Positions 16,844-27,028 are shown, counted from the stretch's first letter. The stretch is 64,000 bases of DNA from an uncultured Aquimarina sp. (GCA_947497175.1 CANMFM010000002.1:62001-126000); one strand, 5' to 3'. Numbers and translations are program-made. The notes: generated from the sequence alone by a model not told the origin.

Positions 16844-19444
16844 TTATGGTACCAAATTTGCTTGATTTCTAAATACTAAATTGTTATCAAATTCATCAAT
16901 AAGAATTATACTTTCGGTAGATATATTACCAGCTAAGATCTCTTTGGACAACTGATTTAAAACTTCTTTTTGTAGTGTGCGTTTTACAGGTCTGGCTCCA
17001 AACTCAGGTTGAAACCCTTTTTCTGATAGGTATACAATTGCTTCATTAGTGGCATCAAGGGTGATATTCTGTTCTGCCAACATTGCTGACACACCTTTTA
17101 GTTGAAGTTTAACAATTTCTGTAATATCTGTTTTTGTTAACGGAGAAAACATAACAATATCATCAATTCTATTTAAAAACTCTGGACGCACTGATTGTTT
17201 AAGTAATCCAAGTACTTCAATTTTTGCCGCTTCCATGGCTGTGTCCATATCTTTTATTGTTTCAAATTTTTCCTGAATGATAGTGCTTCCCATATTACTG
17301 GTCATAATGATAATAGTATTTCTAAAATCAGCAGTTCTTCCTTTGTTGTCGGTTAATCTACCTTCATCTAATACTTGCAGTAATATGTTAAAGGTATCTG
17401 GATGCGCTTTTTCAATTTCATCAAGTAAAACAACAGAATATGGTTTTCTGCGTACAGCTTCGGTTAACTGTCCACCTTCATCATATCCTACATATCCCGG
17501 AGGTGCTCCTACCAATCTACTTACGGCATGGCGTTCTTGGTATTCGCTCATGTCGATACGTGTCATAGCCGCCTCATCGTCAAACAGATATTCGGCTAGC
17601 GCTTTGGCTAATTCGGTTTTTCCTATACCCGTGGTCCCCAAGAACAAGAAAGAGCCAATTGGTTTTTTCTGGTCTTGTAATCCGGCTCTACTTCTTCTAA
17701 CGGCATCACTTACAGCTTGAATAGCTTCAGTTTGTCCTACAACGCGCTTTTGCAGCTCTTTTTCAAGAACAAGGAGTTTTTCACGCTCACTTTGTAGCAT
17801 TTTTGTTACTGGTATACCTGTCCATTTTGCAACAACTTCGGCAATATCATCGTTGGTAACCTCTTCTTTGATTAATGACGATGCACTTTGTTGTTCATCA
17901 AGTTGTTTTTGAAGTGTGTCCAATTTTTCTTGAGCTTCTTTAATCTTTCCGTAACGTATTTCGGCGACCTTTCCATAATCGCCATTACGCTCGGCTCGTT
18001 CGGCTTCAAGTTTGTATTCTTCTATATTGGTTTTGGCATTTTGTATCGCATCTACGACTTCTTTTTCGCTTTGCCATTTAGAAAATATCTCATTGCGTTC
18101 TTCTTTAATATTAGCAAGATCTGCATTAAGAGCTTTTAGTTTAACCTCGTCATTTTCTCGTTTTATAGCTTCTATTTCGATCTCTAGTTGCATCACTTTT
18201 CGATCCAATACATCAAGTTCTTCAGGCTTAGAATTAATTTCCATTCTAAGTTTAGAGGCGGCTTCGTCCATTAGATCAATAGCCTTGTCGGGTAAAAATC
18301 TATTTGTTATGTAGCGTTGCGATAAGTTTACTGCTGCTATAATAGCTTCATCTTTTATACGTACTTTATGGTGTGTTTCATACTTTTCCTTAATTCCTCT
18401 AAGGATTGATATGGCACTTTCTGTGTCTGGTTCATCAACGATAACTTTTTGAAAACGTCTTTCGAGAGCTTTATCTTTCTCAAAATATTTTTGATACTCG
18501 TCTAAAGTCGTAGCGCCAATGGCTCTTAGTTCTCCTCTTGCCAAAGCCGGTTTTAGGATATTTGCAGCATCCATGGCGCCCTGACCACCACCTGCGCCAA
18601 CTAGGGTATGGATCTCATCAATAAATAAGACAATATCTCCGTTGCTTGTAGTCACCTCTTTAACGACAGATTTAAGACGTTCTTCAAATTCTCCTTTAAA
18701 TTTGGCGCCTGCAATTAAGGCTCCCATATCTAATGAGAAAATCTGTTTGTTTTTAAGATTTTCAGGAATATCTCCTGCAATAATACGGTGCGCCAACCCT
18801 TCGGCGATTGCAGTTTTACCAACTCCCGGCTCACCGACTAGCATTGGATTGTTTTTAGTTCTACGTGAAAGAATTTGTAAAACTCTACGTATTTCTTCAT
18901 CACGTCCAATGACAGGGTCGAGTTTACCGTTTTCGGCCATCTCATTGAGATTTTTGGCGTATTTGCTCAATGCTTGATAGGTTTCTTCAGCATTTTGAGA
19001 GGTTACACGTTCACCTTTTCTTATTTCATTAATAGCCTCGGTAAGATGCTTTTCAGTTACCCCCTGATCTTTTAGGATTTGGGCAATTTTACTTTTAGAT
19101 TTAAAAATTGCAATGACTAAATGCTCTATTGATACATATTCATCATTCATTTTTTTAGCAATTATACTCGCTTCATTTAAAGATTTTCCGGCCTCGCGAG
19201 ATACTTGGATGTCTCCTCCGCTTACTTTTGGAAAACTTTCTAAAGTGCTATCTAACACTTGTTGTAAAAGTGATAAATTTACATTCAGTTTTTTTAACAA
19301 GAACGGAAGTACATTTTCGTCGACGTTAAAAATTGCTTTGAAAATGTGTTCATTTTCAATGAGCTGGTGTCCTAAGCCTTGAGCAAGTTGTTGTGCTTGC
19401 TGTATGGCTTCTTGCGATTTTATAGTGAAATTATTAAAATTCAT
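16844..19444 (-). CDS. clpB: ATP-dependent chaperone ClpB
   Basis: 866 residues, full length for ClpB/Hsp104. In order: the N-terminal Clp repeat domain (about 1-145), first AAA+ domain with Walker A GEPGVGKTAIAEG, the long coiled-coil middle domain (about 405-525) that separates ClpB from ClpA and ClpC, and second AAA+ domain with Walker A GTTGIGKTELAKA and the conserved VGAPPGYVGYDEGG. With DnaK it extracts proteins from aggregates. A promoter match lies upstream (19478-19509). It is single-gene, with no chaperone neighbours. Confidence 0.98.
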   Translation of the reverse strand: MNFNNFTIKSQEAIQQAQQLAQGLGHQLIENEHIFKAIFNVDENVLPFLLKKLNVNLSLLQQVLDSTLESFPKVSGGDIQVSREAGKSLNEASIIAKKMNDEYVSIEHLVIAIFKSKSKIAQILKDQGVTEKHLTEAINEIRKGERVTSQNAEETYQALSKYAKNLNEMAENGKLDPVIGRDEEIRRVLQILSRRTKNNPMLVGEPGVGKTAIAEGLAHRIIAGDIPENLKNKQIFSLDMGALIAGAKFKGEFEERLKSVVKEVTTSNGDIVLFIDEIHTLVGAGGGQGAMDAANILKPALARGELRAIGATTLDEYQKYFEKDKALERRFQKVIVDEPDTESAISILRGIKEKYETHHKVRIKDEAIIAAVNLSQRYITNRFLPDKAIDLMDEAASKLRMEINSKPEELDVLDRKVMQLEIEIEAIKRENDEVKLKALNADLANIKEERNEIFSKWQSEKEVVDAIQNAKTNIEEYKLEAERAERNGDYGKVAEIRYGKIKEAQEKLDTLQKQLDEQQSASSLIKEEVTNDDIAEVVAKWTGIPVTKMLQSEREKLLVLEKELQKRVVGQTEAIQAVSDAVRRSRAGLQDQKKPIGSFLFLGTTGIGKTELAKALAEYLFDDEAAMTRIDMSEYQERHAVSRLVGAPPGYVGYDEGGQLTEAVRRKPYSVVLLDEIEKAHPDTFNILLQVLDEGRLTDNKGRTADFRNTIIIMTSNMGSTIIQEKFETIKDMDTAMEAAKIEVLGLLKQSVRPEFLNRIDDIVMFSPLTKTDITEIVKLQLKGVSAMLAEQNITLDATNEAIVYLSEKGFQPEFGARPVKRTLQKEVLNQLSKEILAGNISTESIILIDEFDNNLVFRNQANLVP

Positions 19445-19477
19445 TCGTTATTTATTTTGAGTTCGATTGAAGAAAAT

Positions 19478-19509
19478 CAAATAATATTCCGATTCTGGAA
19501 ATGCGTCAA
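19478..19509 (-). promoter_or_regulatory. candidate clpB promoter
   Basis: On the minus strand TTG (19507-19509) is followed after 20 bases by TATTATTTG (19478-19486). The spacing fits the Bacteroidota -33/-7 arrangement; the -7 box has one extra base compared with TAnnTTTG. Confidence 0.5.
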
Positions 19510-19631
19510 AATGTCTCCTTATCTGTTGATTTTACTGACTTTTTGACCTATTGTAAAGTTACACAAATCATAACGACCAAAAATGATAATAGTTAATAAT
19601 ATAAATCAATTACTTAAGTTTGTAATAAATA

Positions 19632-19639
19632 TAGTTTTG
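19632..19639 (+). promoter_or_regulatory. candidate -7 promoter box (TAGTTTTG) of ytxJ
   Basis: Exact TAnnTTTG ending seven bases before the ATG at 19647. If used, the transcript would begin at or next to the start codon. No convincing -33 element. Confidence 0.35.
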
Positions 19640-19646
19640 GAGAATA

Positions 19647-20042
19647 ATGGGAATATTTAATAAGATATTTGGTTCTGAATCAAATGAACCTAATGAAGAA
19701 AAGAAAACATTGCCGTGGCAAGAGCTAAGCTCCATAGAACAATTGGATAAAATTGCTGAAGCCTCGAAAACAAAAACACAGGCAATTTTTAAACACTCTA
19801 CCCGATGTGGAATCAGTAGAATGGTTATCCGTAACTTTGAGAGTAGCTTTGATCTGACTGGCGAAAATGTTGATTTGTATTATTTGGATTTGTTGAATCA
19901 CAGAGATGTTTCAGACAAGATATCTGCTAAATTTCAAGTTTATCATGAATCCCCACAATTTATTGTGATTCGTAATGGAGTTGCGGTACACCACTCATCT
20001 CATAGTACGATTACACCTCAAGTGTTACATCAATTTGTTTAG
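19647..20042 (+). CDS. ytxJ: bacillithiol system redox-active protein YtxJ
   Basis: 131 residues with a thioredoxin-like fold. The single active-site Cys54 lies in HSTRCGISR, the monothiol motif of YtxJ/DUF2847, thought to remove bacillithiol from S-bacillithiolated proteins. FQVYHESPQFIVIRNG gives the conserved cis-Pro segment. Its presence agrees with the bacillithiol use known in Flavobacteriia. It is a single gene, closed by a shared terminator at 20070-20098. Confidence 0.9.
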   Translation: MGIFNKIFGSESNEPNEEKKTLPWQELSSIEQLDKIAEASKTKTQAIFKHSTRCGISRMVIRNFESSFDLTGENVDLYYLDLLNHRDVSDKISAKFQVYHESPQFIVIRNGVAVHHSSHSTITPQVLHQFV

Positions 20043-20069
20043 AGTAGTAGCTATATATGCTCAATATAA

Positions 20070-20098
20070 AAAAGGAGTTCATTTAATGAACTCCTTTT
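20070..20098. terminator. bidirectional intrinsic terminator
   Basis: AAAAGGAGTTCA and TGAACTCCTTTT form a perfect 12-base stem with flanking A and T runs on both sides. It separates the convergent ytxJ gene and the lipoprotein gene at 20120. Confidence 0.9.
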
Positions 20099-20119
20099 CT
20101 TGTTCATTATGTTGTCAAG

Positions 20120-21307
20120 TTATCTAAAACGATAACTCGTAATAATATTCTTTATTTTATTCTTTAGATCTTCACCAGAATCATACACCATTTGTTCGTT
20201 GGTAGGAAATCGAACCGCTTGTAATCCCAGATATCGAACTAAATCATCATCTAATGCTCTTTTATCACCATTATAATTAGCGTATACGTGCTCAAAAACA
20301 TATTCACTCGCTATAGGAAAAGACTCTAAAAGCTGTTTAGTTCTTAAGTTTTTGTATTGTACGTTTCCAACAACATTAGCAGCTTTGAATTGAGTAAACT
20401 CATAATACTCACATCGCACAGTCACCATTTTATCTACTTTTATTTTATTGCCTTCTTCGTCTAAAACAATTTCATCGTTTTCATCTAATAGATATTCCCA
20501 TCCATCTTTAACAAGTTTTTCTCTTTCTAATTGGCGTTCTTTTACACGTTCGGGAGAAATATTTATTTCTCTTAGTGTTACTTCCATAGCATAATCATAC
20601 TGAGTGTTAGATTGGGGCTGACTGTGATACACTGTCCACAAGTCATCTAATCCGTAGGTTCCAAAATTCAATAAATCAGTTTCTAAACGCCTTGGAATAA
20701 TGACATCTGTTCTATTTTTCATGGTAACCCTTACAAAATCAGTACCTTTTAAATGTGCTTCTTCGATTAAGTCTCTTGTGTTTTTGTAATTAGGAGCGAT
20801 TTTATCCAAATATGTTAGATTATCATAAACCTCTCTAAATTCAAATTTTCTTTTGGCAGAAGACAGTCTTTGATTAGCAGTATCATACAGATATTTTGAA
20901 AGTTTGTCTTTTGTGGTTATTATTTTCTGATCGTAATTTTCCATCCTAAAGATTGCATTACGACCTTGTTCAACTACATAAAGAGGTAATAATGGTTTTA
21001 TACGTTCTTGTCTGTTTTTTAAGCTTAGATACGTATTATAAGTGCGTTCAAGATTAGCAGGGTTACCTTCTTTTTCCAGATAATTGATAGTGTTGATATC
21101 TCGTTCTACTACTTTGGCGAAGGCTTCTTCGAGCATTAGAATATACGGCTGTTTTCCTTTTTTGTCTTTATTCGTTTTAAGTTTGTTCAAGGCAATGTTT
21201 ATTGCTTGATCATAGTTTCCTGTATTAAGCGCCTTTTGAGTTTTCTTTACACTGTTGCAAGACATAGAGATCGCTAGTATAAGTGATAAAAGTAGTAGTT
21301 TTTTCAT
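20120..21307 (-). CDS. conserved flavobacterial lipoprotein with helical repeats
   Basis: 395 residues. The signal peptide ends in a lipobox, AISMSC, with acylated Cys17. The start of the mature part, QKALNTGNYDQAINIALNKL, looks like a tetratricopeptide-type helical pair. The rest is rich in charged helices, and the C-terminal half includes VRCEYYEFTQFKAANV and mixed strands. No enzyme motif is present. It probably sits in the outer or inner membrane facing the periplasm. It is transcribed alone between two terminators; its function is unknown. Confidence 0.75.
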   Translation of the reverse strand: MKKLLLLSLILAISMSCNSVKKTQKALNTGNYDQAINIALNKLKTNKDKKGKQPYILMLEEAFAKVVERDINTINYLEKEGNPANLERTYNTYLSLKNRQERIKPLLPLYVVEQGRNAIFRMENYDQKIITTKDKLSKYLYDTANQRLSSAKRKFEFREVYDNLTYLDKIAPNYKNTRDLIEEAHLKGTDFVRVTMKNRTDVIIPRRLETDLLNFGTYGLDDLWTVYHSQPQSNTQYDYAMEVTLREINISPERVKERQLEREKLVKDGWEYLLDENDEIVLDEEGNKIKVDKMVTVRCEYYEFTQFKAANVVGNVQYKNLRTKQLLESFPIASEYVFEHVYANYNGDKRALDDDLVRYLGLQAVRFPTNEQMVYDSGEDLKNKIKNIITSYRFR

Positions 21308-21365
21308 ATCTGATTCTGTTTGATTTGGGGTATTAAAATCAACTTTGGTGCCACAAAGTAATAAA

Positions 21366-21395
21366 AAACCCCGAAATCTATCTTTTTCGAGGTTT
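21366..21395 (-). terminator. intrinsic terminator of the fumarylacetoacetase gene
   Basis: On the minus strand an 11-base stem (AAACCTCGAAA with TTTCGGGGTTT, one G-U pair) is followed by a T-run, 24 bases beyond the stop codon. Confidence 0.85.
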
Positions 21396-21418
21396 GATTA
21401 TACGTTGTTATGATGTTT

Positions 21419-22699
21419 TTATTTTTTAAATACCGGAAGCAGTTTAGTGGATACCTCGCCAAAGCCAATTCTTACCTTATCCTTTTCACAATACCCTCTC
21501 ATAATAATGGTGTCATTATCTTCTACAAATTTTCGGCTACCTCCAGACTTAAGCTGAACGGGTTTTTCTCCTCTCCAACTAAGCTCTAGCATAGATCCGT
21601 AAGAATCTTCGGTAGGTCCAGATAGGGTCCCGCTACCCATCATATCCCCAGAATTTACTGGGCAACCATTTACTGTGTGATGAGTGAGCTGTTGTGCCAT
21701 GTTCCAATACATATGTTTGAAATTGCTTTTACAGATCACAGTTTCTTCGGCTTTTTCTGGCTGAATGGCTACTTCTAAATGTATGTCGAAACTCTTTTTG
21801 CCTTTGTATTGCAAGTATGGAAGTTGTTTTTTTAAAGGCTTAGGGCTATCTGTTCTAAAAGGCTCTAAAGCATCTAATGTAACGATCCATGGTGAGATAG
21901 ACGAAGCAAAGTTTTTTCCTAGGAAAGGACCTAGAGGTACATATTCCCATTTTTGAATGTCACGAGCACTCCAGTCGTTAAATAATACCAATCCGAATAT
22001 GTAATCTTCGGCTTCTTCAATAGGAATTGGCTCGCCTAATTGATTGGCATCGGTAGTTATAAAAGCCATTTCAAGTTCAAAATCCACTAATCTGGAAGGG
22101 CCAAATATAGGCTCACTGGCACCATTTGTCAATTTTTGACCTTGTGGGCGATGTACAGGAATACCAGAAGGAATTATTGAGCTACTACGCCCATGATATC
22201 CTACCGGCATATGCAACCAGTTTGGCATTAAAGCATTTTCTTTGCCTCTAAACATTGTACCTACATTGGTAGCATGTTCTATACTACTGTAAAAATCTGT
22301 ATAGTCACCAACATTAACAGGTAATTGCATTTCAATTTCGTCAAGAGTAAATAACACAATTTTACAATGTTCCTCATTATTTTTCAAGGCATCATTTTTG
22401 GCATCAAAAATATCTGCAATTCGATTACGAACTAGTCTCCAGGTCTTTTTCCCGTCAGAAATAAAATCATTAAGTGAATCTTGCAGGAAGATATCATCAG
22501 TTAAAGGGATTCCTTCAAAATATCCTAGCTGATGAAGTGCACCAAGGTCTATTGCGGTATCACCGATTCGGGTTCCGATAGTAATAATATCATCTCTGGT
22601 GAGAAATACTCCAAAAGGAATATTTTGTATCGGAAAATCTGTTTTTGAAGGGGTTTCAATCCATGTTTCTCTATCTGGATAATTTGCTGTAATCGGCAT
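21419..22699 (-). CDS. fahA: fumarylacetoacetase
   Basis: 426 residues, matching the two-domain fumarylacetoacetases of tyrosine and homogentisate breakdown. It splits fumarylacetoacetate to fumarate and acetoacetate. The N-terminal SH3-like domain (about 15-115) is followed by the FAH fold. The metal and active-site region includes DFYSSIEHATNVG, MPVGYHGRSSS, and the acidic LEMAFI and NDWSARDIQ blocks; GSGTLSGPTEDSYGSMLE is also typical. The gene stands alone: homogentisate dioxygenase and its partners are not in this window. Confidence 0.97.
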   Translation of the reverse strand: MPITANYPDRETWIETPSKTDFPIQNIPFGVFLTRDDIITIGTRIGDTAIDLGALHQLGYFEGIPLTDDIFLQDSLNDFISDGKKTWRLVRNRIADIFDAKNDALKNNEEHCKIVLFTLDEIEMQLPVNVGDYTDFYSSIEHATNVGTMFRGKENALMPNWLHMPVGYHGRSSSIIPSGIPVHRPQGQKLTNGASEPIFGPSRLVDFELEMAFITTDANQLGEPIPIEEAEDYIFGLVLFNDWSARDIQKWEYVPLGPFLGKNFASSISPWIVTLDALEPFRTDSPKPLKKQLPYLQYKGKKSFDIHLEVAIQPEKAEETVICKSNFKHMYWNMAQQLTHHTVNGCPVNSGDMMGSGTLSGPTEDSYGSMLELSWRGEKPVQLKSGGSRKFVEDNDTIIMRGYCEKDKVRIGFGEVSTKLLPVFKK

Positions 22700-22737
22700 T
22701 ATAGTTCTTTTAATATGTTGTTGGTAATTTGTATACT

Positions 22738-22745
22738 CAAATATA
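22738..22745 (-). promoter_or_regulatory. -7 promoter box of the fumarylacetoacetase gene (TATATTTG)
   Basis: Exact TAnnTTTG on the minus strand, 39 bases before the ATG at 22699. No clear TTG at -33. Confidence 0.45.
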
Positions 22746-22918
22746 TAATTTTAGAACGGTTAAAAGTTTCTAATTGTGTGAAAAATATATAAAATAATGA
22801 TAAGATTTTCTAGTAGTGTGATGTAGAGACCAGATTTCCGTTCAAATTTATAAAACCTGTGAACAAGTTGTTTATATTTATTAGGGTTTGTTTAAGTAGG
22901 ATTAAGAAATGTATTTCC

Positions 22919-22926
22919 TACTTTTG
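22919..22926 (+). promoter_or_regulatory. -7 promoter box of glyA (TACTTTTG)
   Basis: Exact TAnnTTTG 27 bases before the ATG at 22953. No TTG at the expected spacing. Confidence 0.45.
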
Positions 22927-22952
22927 CATTCTTATTAACAAACTAAGAATAC

Positions 22953-24227
22953 ATGCAACGCGACGAACAGATTTTTAATTTAATTCAGGACGAAAAAGAG
23001 CGTCAAATCAACGGATTAGAATTGATAGCTTCAGAAAACTTTGTGAGTGAACAAGTAATGGAAGCTGCAGGATCAGTATTAACTAATAAATATGCCGAAG
23101 GGTATCCAGGCAAACGCTATTATGGCGGTTGTGAGGTAGTAGATGTTGTAGAACAAATAGCTATAGATCGTGCCAAAGAATTGTTCGGAGCAGCCTATGC
23201 TAATGTACAGCCACACTCTGGATCTCAGGCCAATACTGCAGTGTATCATGCATGTCTGAAACCCGGAGATAAAATTCTTGGTTTTGATCTTTCTCATGGC
23301 GGTCATTTAACTCATGGATCACCTGTTAATTTTTCTGGTAAATTATATAACCCAGTATTTTATGGAGTAGAAGAGGAGACGGGTAGATTAAACTATGATA
23401 AGATTCAGGAAATTGCTACAGCAGAAAAACCTCAGTTAATTATTGCGGGTGCCTCAGCGTATTCTAGAGAGATTGATTACAAAAGATTCAGAGCGATTGC
23501 CGATAGTGTGGGAGCAATCCTTATGGCAGATATAGCGCACCCTGCAGGATTAATCGCAAAAGGCGTGATTTCTGATCCTGTACCACACTGCCACGTGGTG
23601 ACAACAACAACGCATAAAACATTGAGAGGACCAAGAGGTGGATTGATTATCATGGGAAAAGACTTTGAAAACCCATTTGGTATCACATTAAAAAATGGAA
23701 ATAAGCGTATGATGTCTTCATTATTAGATAGTGCGGTGTTTCCAGGAAACCAAGGTGGTCCTTTAGAACATATTATTGCTGCAAAAGCGATCGCATTTGG
23801 TGAGGCTTTGACAGACGAGTTTCTACACTATATTGTACAAGTAAAGAAAAATGCGGCAGTTATGGCTGAGGCTTTTGTGCAAAAAGGATATAAGGTGATT
23901 TCTAATGGTACAGATAACCATATGATGTTAATTGACTTACGTAACAAAGGAGTTACAGGCAAACAAGCTGAAGAAGCGCTCGGAGTCGCAGAAATTACTG
24001 TAAATAAAAACATGGTACCTTTTGATGATAAATCTCCTTTTGTAACCTCAGGGATTCGTATTGGTACGGCAGCAATTACTACCAGAGGATTAAAAGAAAA
24101 GGATATGGCTGCCATTGTTGAACTTATTGATAAAGTAATTAGTAATGTAGATAATGAAGACGCATTACACGGTATTGCAGATGAGGTTAATGCAATGATG
24201 GCAGATAAACCTTTGTTTGTATACTAA
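22953..24227 (+). CDS. glyA: serine hydroxymethyltransferase
   Basis: 424 residues, full length. It converts serine and tetrahydrofolate to glycine and methylene-tetrahydrofolate, using pyridoxal phosphate. The N-terminal [19 protein letters not shown] is the family signature, the PLP-binding Lys222 lies in [13 protein letters not shown], and HPAGLIAKG precedes it. It is cytoplasmic, a single gene with its own -7 box and a strong terminator. Confidence 0.99.
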   Translation: MQRDEQIFNLIQDEKERQINGLELIASENFVSEQVMEAAGSVLTNKYAEGYPGKRYYGGCEVVDVVEQIAIDRAKELFGAAYANVQPHSGSQANTAVYHACLKPGDKILGFDLSHGGHLTHGSPVNFSGKLYNPVFYGVEEETGRLNYDKIQEIATAEKPQLIIAGASAYSREIDYKRFRAIADSVGAILMADIAHPAGLIAKGVISDPVPHCHVVTTTTHKTLRGPRGGLIIMGKDFENPFGITLKNGNKRMMSSLLDSAVFPGNQGGPLEHIIAAKAIAFGEALTDEFLHYIVQVKKNAAVMAEAFVQKGYKVISNGTDNHMMLIDLRNKGVTGKQAEEALGVAEITVNKNMVPFDDKSPFVTSGIRIGTAAITTRGLKEKDMAAIVELIDKVISNVDNEDALHGIADEVNAMMADKPLFVY

Positions 24228-24247
24228 ATTGAAAGAGTTTTATAGTA

Positions 24248-24279
24248 AAAAACGCATGATTAGATAATCATGCGTTTTT
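24248..24279. terminator. bidirectional intrinsic terminator
   Basis: AAAAACGCATGAT pairs with ATCATGCGTTTTT over about 13 bases around a six-base loop, between the convergent glyA and AhpD-like genes. Confidence 0.9.
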
Positions 24280-24292
24280 GTTTTTTTAGAAT

Positions 24293-24898
24293 TTAAGAAT
24301 GGCTCCAATTATCGGGATCATCACTTTCATTAGGTGAAAGCCCCATAACATCACCATCAATAGTTACCCCAAGGCCTACCACAGTTCTATTTACATAATT
24401 AAAGTAGCTAACGACCTGGTTGATTTCGAGTATTTCTCCATCTGATAGCCGTTGTTCTCTTAGGGTATGAATATCTGATTCTGTAATAGTATGATGAGCA
24501 AGGGTTAATTGTTTAGCATAATGTAACCCGGCTAAATATTGATACTTAAAATAATCATGTATTTCATCTTTTATAAGACAAGAGATTATTTCTTGGTATC
24601 TGGAATCATCTTTCAGTAACCGTTTTAACCCTATTGAGTGATGATCAATGCAATAACTACACTGATTCAAGTGACTTACATATATTCCAAGTGTTTCGAG
24701 GTACCATTTGGGAAGCGTATTGTTAGCGTTGTGTAATACGTTTTTGTATAATCCCATATGTCCGACAAGCGTATGTGGGCGAAGACTATGTATTGAAAGT
24801 ACATTATCAATACTGTTATTAGGCCCTTTTACTCGATCGTATATTTTTCTTAATTGACCGGTGGCATTATCATAGGATATCTCTTTAATCCAACTCAT
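24293..24898 (-). CDS. AhpD-like / carboxymuconolactone decarboxylase family protein
   Basis: 201 residues, all-helical. The active-site motif of peroxidase-related AhpD-like proteins is present as CSYCIDHH, with Cys80, Cys83 and His87. A pair of redox cysteines suggests alkylhydroperoxidase-type or disulfide reductase activity in the cytoplasm. It ends at the shared terminator and lies 15 bases after the GNAT gene, so the two are likely co-transcribed. The true substrate is unknown. Confidence 0.82.
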   Translation of the reverse strand: MSWIKEISYDNATGQLRKIYDRVKGPNNSIDNVLSIHSLRPHTLVGHMGLYKNVLHNANNTLPKWYLETLGIYVSHLNQCSYCIDHHSIGLKRLLKDDSRYQEIISCLIKDEIHDYFKYQYLAGLHYAKQLTLAHHTITESDIHTLREQRLSDGEILEINQVVSYFNYVNRTVVGLGVTIDGDVMGLSPNESDDPDNWSHS

Positions 24899-24913
24899 TT
24901 CATTTCATTAAGT

Positions 24914-25456
24914 TTAATTTTTCGCTTCTTTCATATAAAGCACACAGGGCGATAATTCCTGATAGTTTACTAATTTTGGATGTTCAAAGGTTTTAATCTG
25001 TTGCATACCAATTTTTTTCATAATTAATTCTGATTTCACATTAATTTCTGGAGCTACAGAATAGATTTTTTTTAAGCCTATCGTGTTGAAGCCATAATCC
25101 AGACAAGCCCAAGCACCTTCAGTCGCATATCCCTGATTCCAAACACTTTTTATGAGTCGCCATCCAATATCAACAAAAGTTCCAAGTTCTTTTAAATATG
25201 ATTGTTCGCATAAACCAATAAATCCTATAAACTTCTTATTTTCTAAAGTATCTACGGCAAAATAACAAAACCTTTTTTCTTCTTGCATTTTTTGCATTCT
25301 GTAAATAAAATCCAGAGTAGCTTGCTTAGAAGGTTTAGAAGGGAAGAATTCCATCACAGAATCATCATTGTTGATTTGAAATAAGGGATCAACATCTTGT
25401 AATGTCCAGTTTCTGAAACCTAATCGTTTAGATGTGAAGATGTAGTTTTTCATCAC
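24914..25456 (-). CDS. GNAT family N-acetyltransferase (RimJ/RimL-like)
   Basis: 180 residues. The opening TSKRLGFRNWTLQDV and the central IGFIGL strand with GWRLIKSVWNQGYATEG, the acetyl-CoA loop, are typical of Acetyltransf_3/RimL-type enzymes. These acetylate amino groups of proteins or small molecules. Two ATGs are adjacent at the start; either may be used. Target unknown. Confidence 0.88.
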   Translation of the reverse strand: MMKNYIFTSKRLGFRNWTLQDVDPLFQINNDDSVMEFFPSKPSKQATLDFIYRMQKMQEEKRFCYFAVDTLENKKFIGFIGLCEQSYLKELGTFVDIGWRLIKSVWNQGYATEGAWACLDYGFNTIGLKKIYSVAPEINVKSELIMKKIGMQQIKTFEHPKLVNYQELSPCVLYMKEAKN

Positions 25457-25480
25457 GGTTTAATTCATGGAATAACATTT

Positions 25481-27028
25481 TTATTCAAAAGCAGCACTTT
25501 CATATGCTCCTAGATCTGGAACAGTGGTACTTCTCGGGATTCCTAAGATATCGACCTCTGATGCTGTTATGGATGCGCGGCCATTTGCAGGAGAACGATC
25601 ATCAATTCTTAATATATTTTCAAAAGGATCTTTAAAATCAGGATCTTCGTTTAAAAGAATGTTTTCAAATAAATTTGTATTGGTAAAATTATATAAGGGA
25701 TTATCTTCAAAACTATCATCAAAATCATCAAATTTAATCAGGCAGTTTTTAAAGGAGTAGTTAAAAGCAGTACCTTCAATTTTGCTAAACAAAAGTTCTC
25801 TGTCTTGATTACCATAGATAATACAATTCGTGAAATTGGCTTCGGCTAGATCTGCAATGATTACTTCGGTATCACTTACTTGCAGGTTGTTATCAATTAA
25901 AACGGTTGGGAGCTCTCTAAACCCTGATCCTATATTAGAGTAATTCGTAAAAGTACAATGGTTAAAATTATAAGTACCTCCTAATGAACAATTAAGTGAT
26001 ACTTGTCCGGCGTTGTTAATCACTAAATTTTCTCCTTCAACATTGGCTGCTCTAGCCAGAAAACCCACATTTGAGCTATTATAAATTTGTGAATTTGTAA
26101 TCCTAAGAGTAGGATCTGGGCCGCCATCATCAGAATTCATTAAAATACCAACGGTTGCGTTTTTAATGGTTGCATGATTGATTCTGTGACCTGTGCTTCC
26201 TGGAGTAAGCCATATGGTTCCCCACTGTCCGGGGATATCACTAAAGATGGGTTCAAGGCGATCACCCTCAAAAATCACTTCATTTTCCATACGCTCCATA
26301 TCTGTACTTATATCGCCATTTACAATTAACGTAGCTTTATCGGCAGCAATAATACCAGAATTTTCATGGAAATGAATTCTTGCTCCGGCTTCAATAGTAA
26401 GTGTCTTATTATTAGGGATCACTGCATATCCATAAATAACATAAGGCTTTTCGTTAGTAAAAATTAACTCGTCATCCAATAATACATGTGCAGCTATCGT
26501 AGCATCTCCAACACTGACTCCTTCAATGGTACATGTTTCATCACCATTGACTACCATGCAGTCCCTGTTAGGTATGATAAATACGGCATCTTTAACTAAA
26601 GTAACCAGATCAACATCTTGTTGATTTCCTCCTTGATCAAATACTATTCGATCGGTATATAAAAATTCTGTATCGGTGGTTTGATCAGAGATATCTGTAG
26701 TGGTTTCTACAAAAATAAAAATGCTGTCTTTGGCCAGAACCTGTATATTTTCAAAAGATTTTCCAGGAATTCCATCTACGTTAAGTCTATAATTTGAACC
26801 TTCTCCACGTTCTAACCTTATTGTTGGGATCGTAAAATCATCACCCGTACGATTGTAAACCTTAAAGCTATATGTACTTGAACCAATATTGGTAAAAACG
26901 GTATCCAAAAATAAAGTATCGGTAGAGAATTGAAGATTTCCAATACTTGGATCCGATTCAAAATCCTTACGACAAGAACTCCATAAAACTATTAAAGCGA
27001 TTAAGAATAAAGTTGGTAAATAGCGCAT
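25481..27028 (-). CDS. lipoprotein with right-handed parallel beta-helix
   Basis: 515 residues from ATG 27028; the open frame continues upstream into the divergent lpdA gene, but only the chosen start gives a signal peptide with lipobox (LWSSC, Cys19). The N-terminal domain (about 20-230) looks like an Ig-like or cell-surface anchor module. The middle contains many short strand-turn units (NATIKNATVGILMN, NSQIYNSSNVGFLAR, NHCTFTNYSN), typical of a right-handed beta-helix. The end, DRSPANGR...DIGAYE-like DLGAYE, is a common closing motif of such proteins. It is likely on the cell surface; no lyase residues could be assigned. Confidence 0.85.
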   Translation of the reverse strand: MRYLPTLFLIALIVLWSSCRKDFESDPSIGNLQFSTDTLFLDTVFTNIGSSTYSFKVYNRTGDDFTIPTIRLERGEGSNYRLNVDGIPGKSFENIQVLAKDSIFIFVETTTDISDQTTDTEFLYTDRIVFDQGGNQQDVDLVTLVKDAVFIIPNRDCMVVNGDETCTIEGVSVGDATIAAHVLLDDELIFTNEKPYVIYGYAVIPNNKTLTIEAGARIHFHENSGIIAADKATLIVNGDISTDMERMENEVIFEGDRLEPIFSDIPGQWGTIWLTPGSTGHRINHATIKNATVGILMNSDDGGPDPTLRITNSQIYNSSNVGFLARAANVEGENLVINNAGQVSLNCSLGGTYNFNHCTFTNYSNIGSGFRELPTVLIDNNLQVSDTEVIIADLAEANFTNCIIYGNQDRELLFSKIEGTAFNYSFKNCLIKFDDFDDSFEDNPLYNFTNTNLFENILLNEDPDFKDPFENILRIDDRSPANGRASITASEVDILGIPRSTTVPDLGAYESAAFE

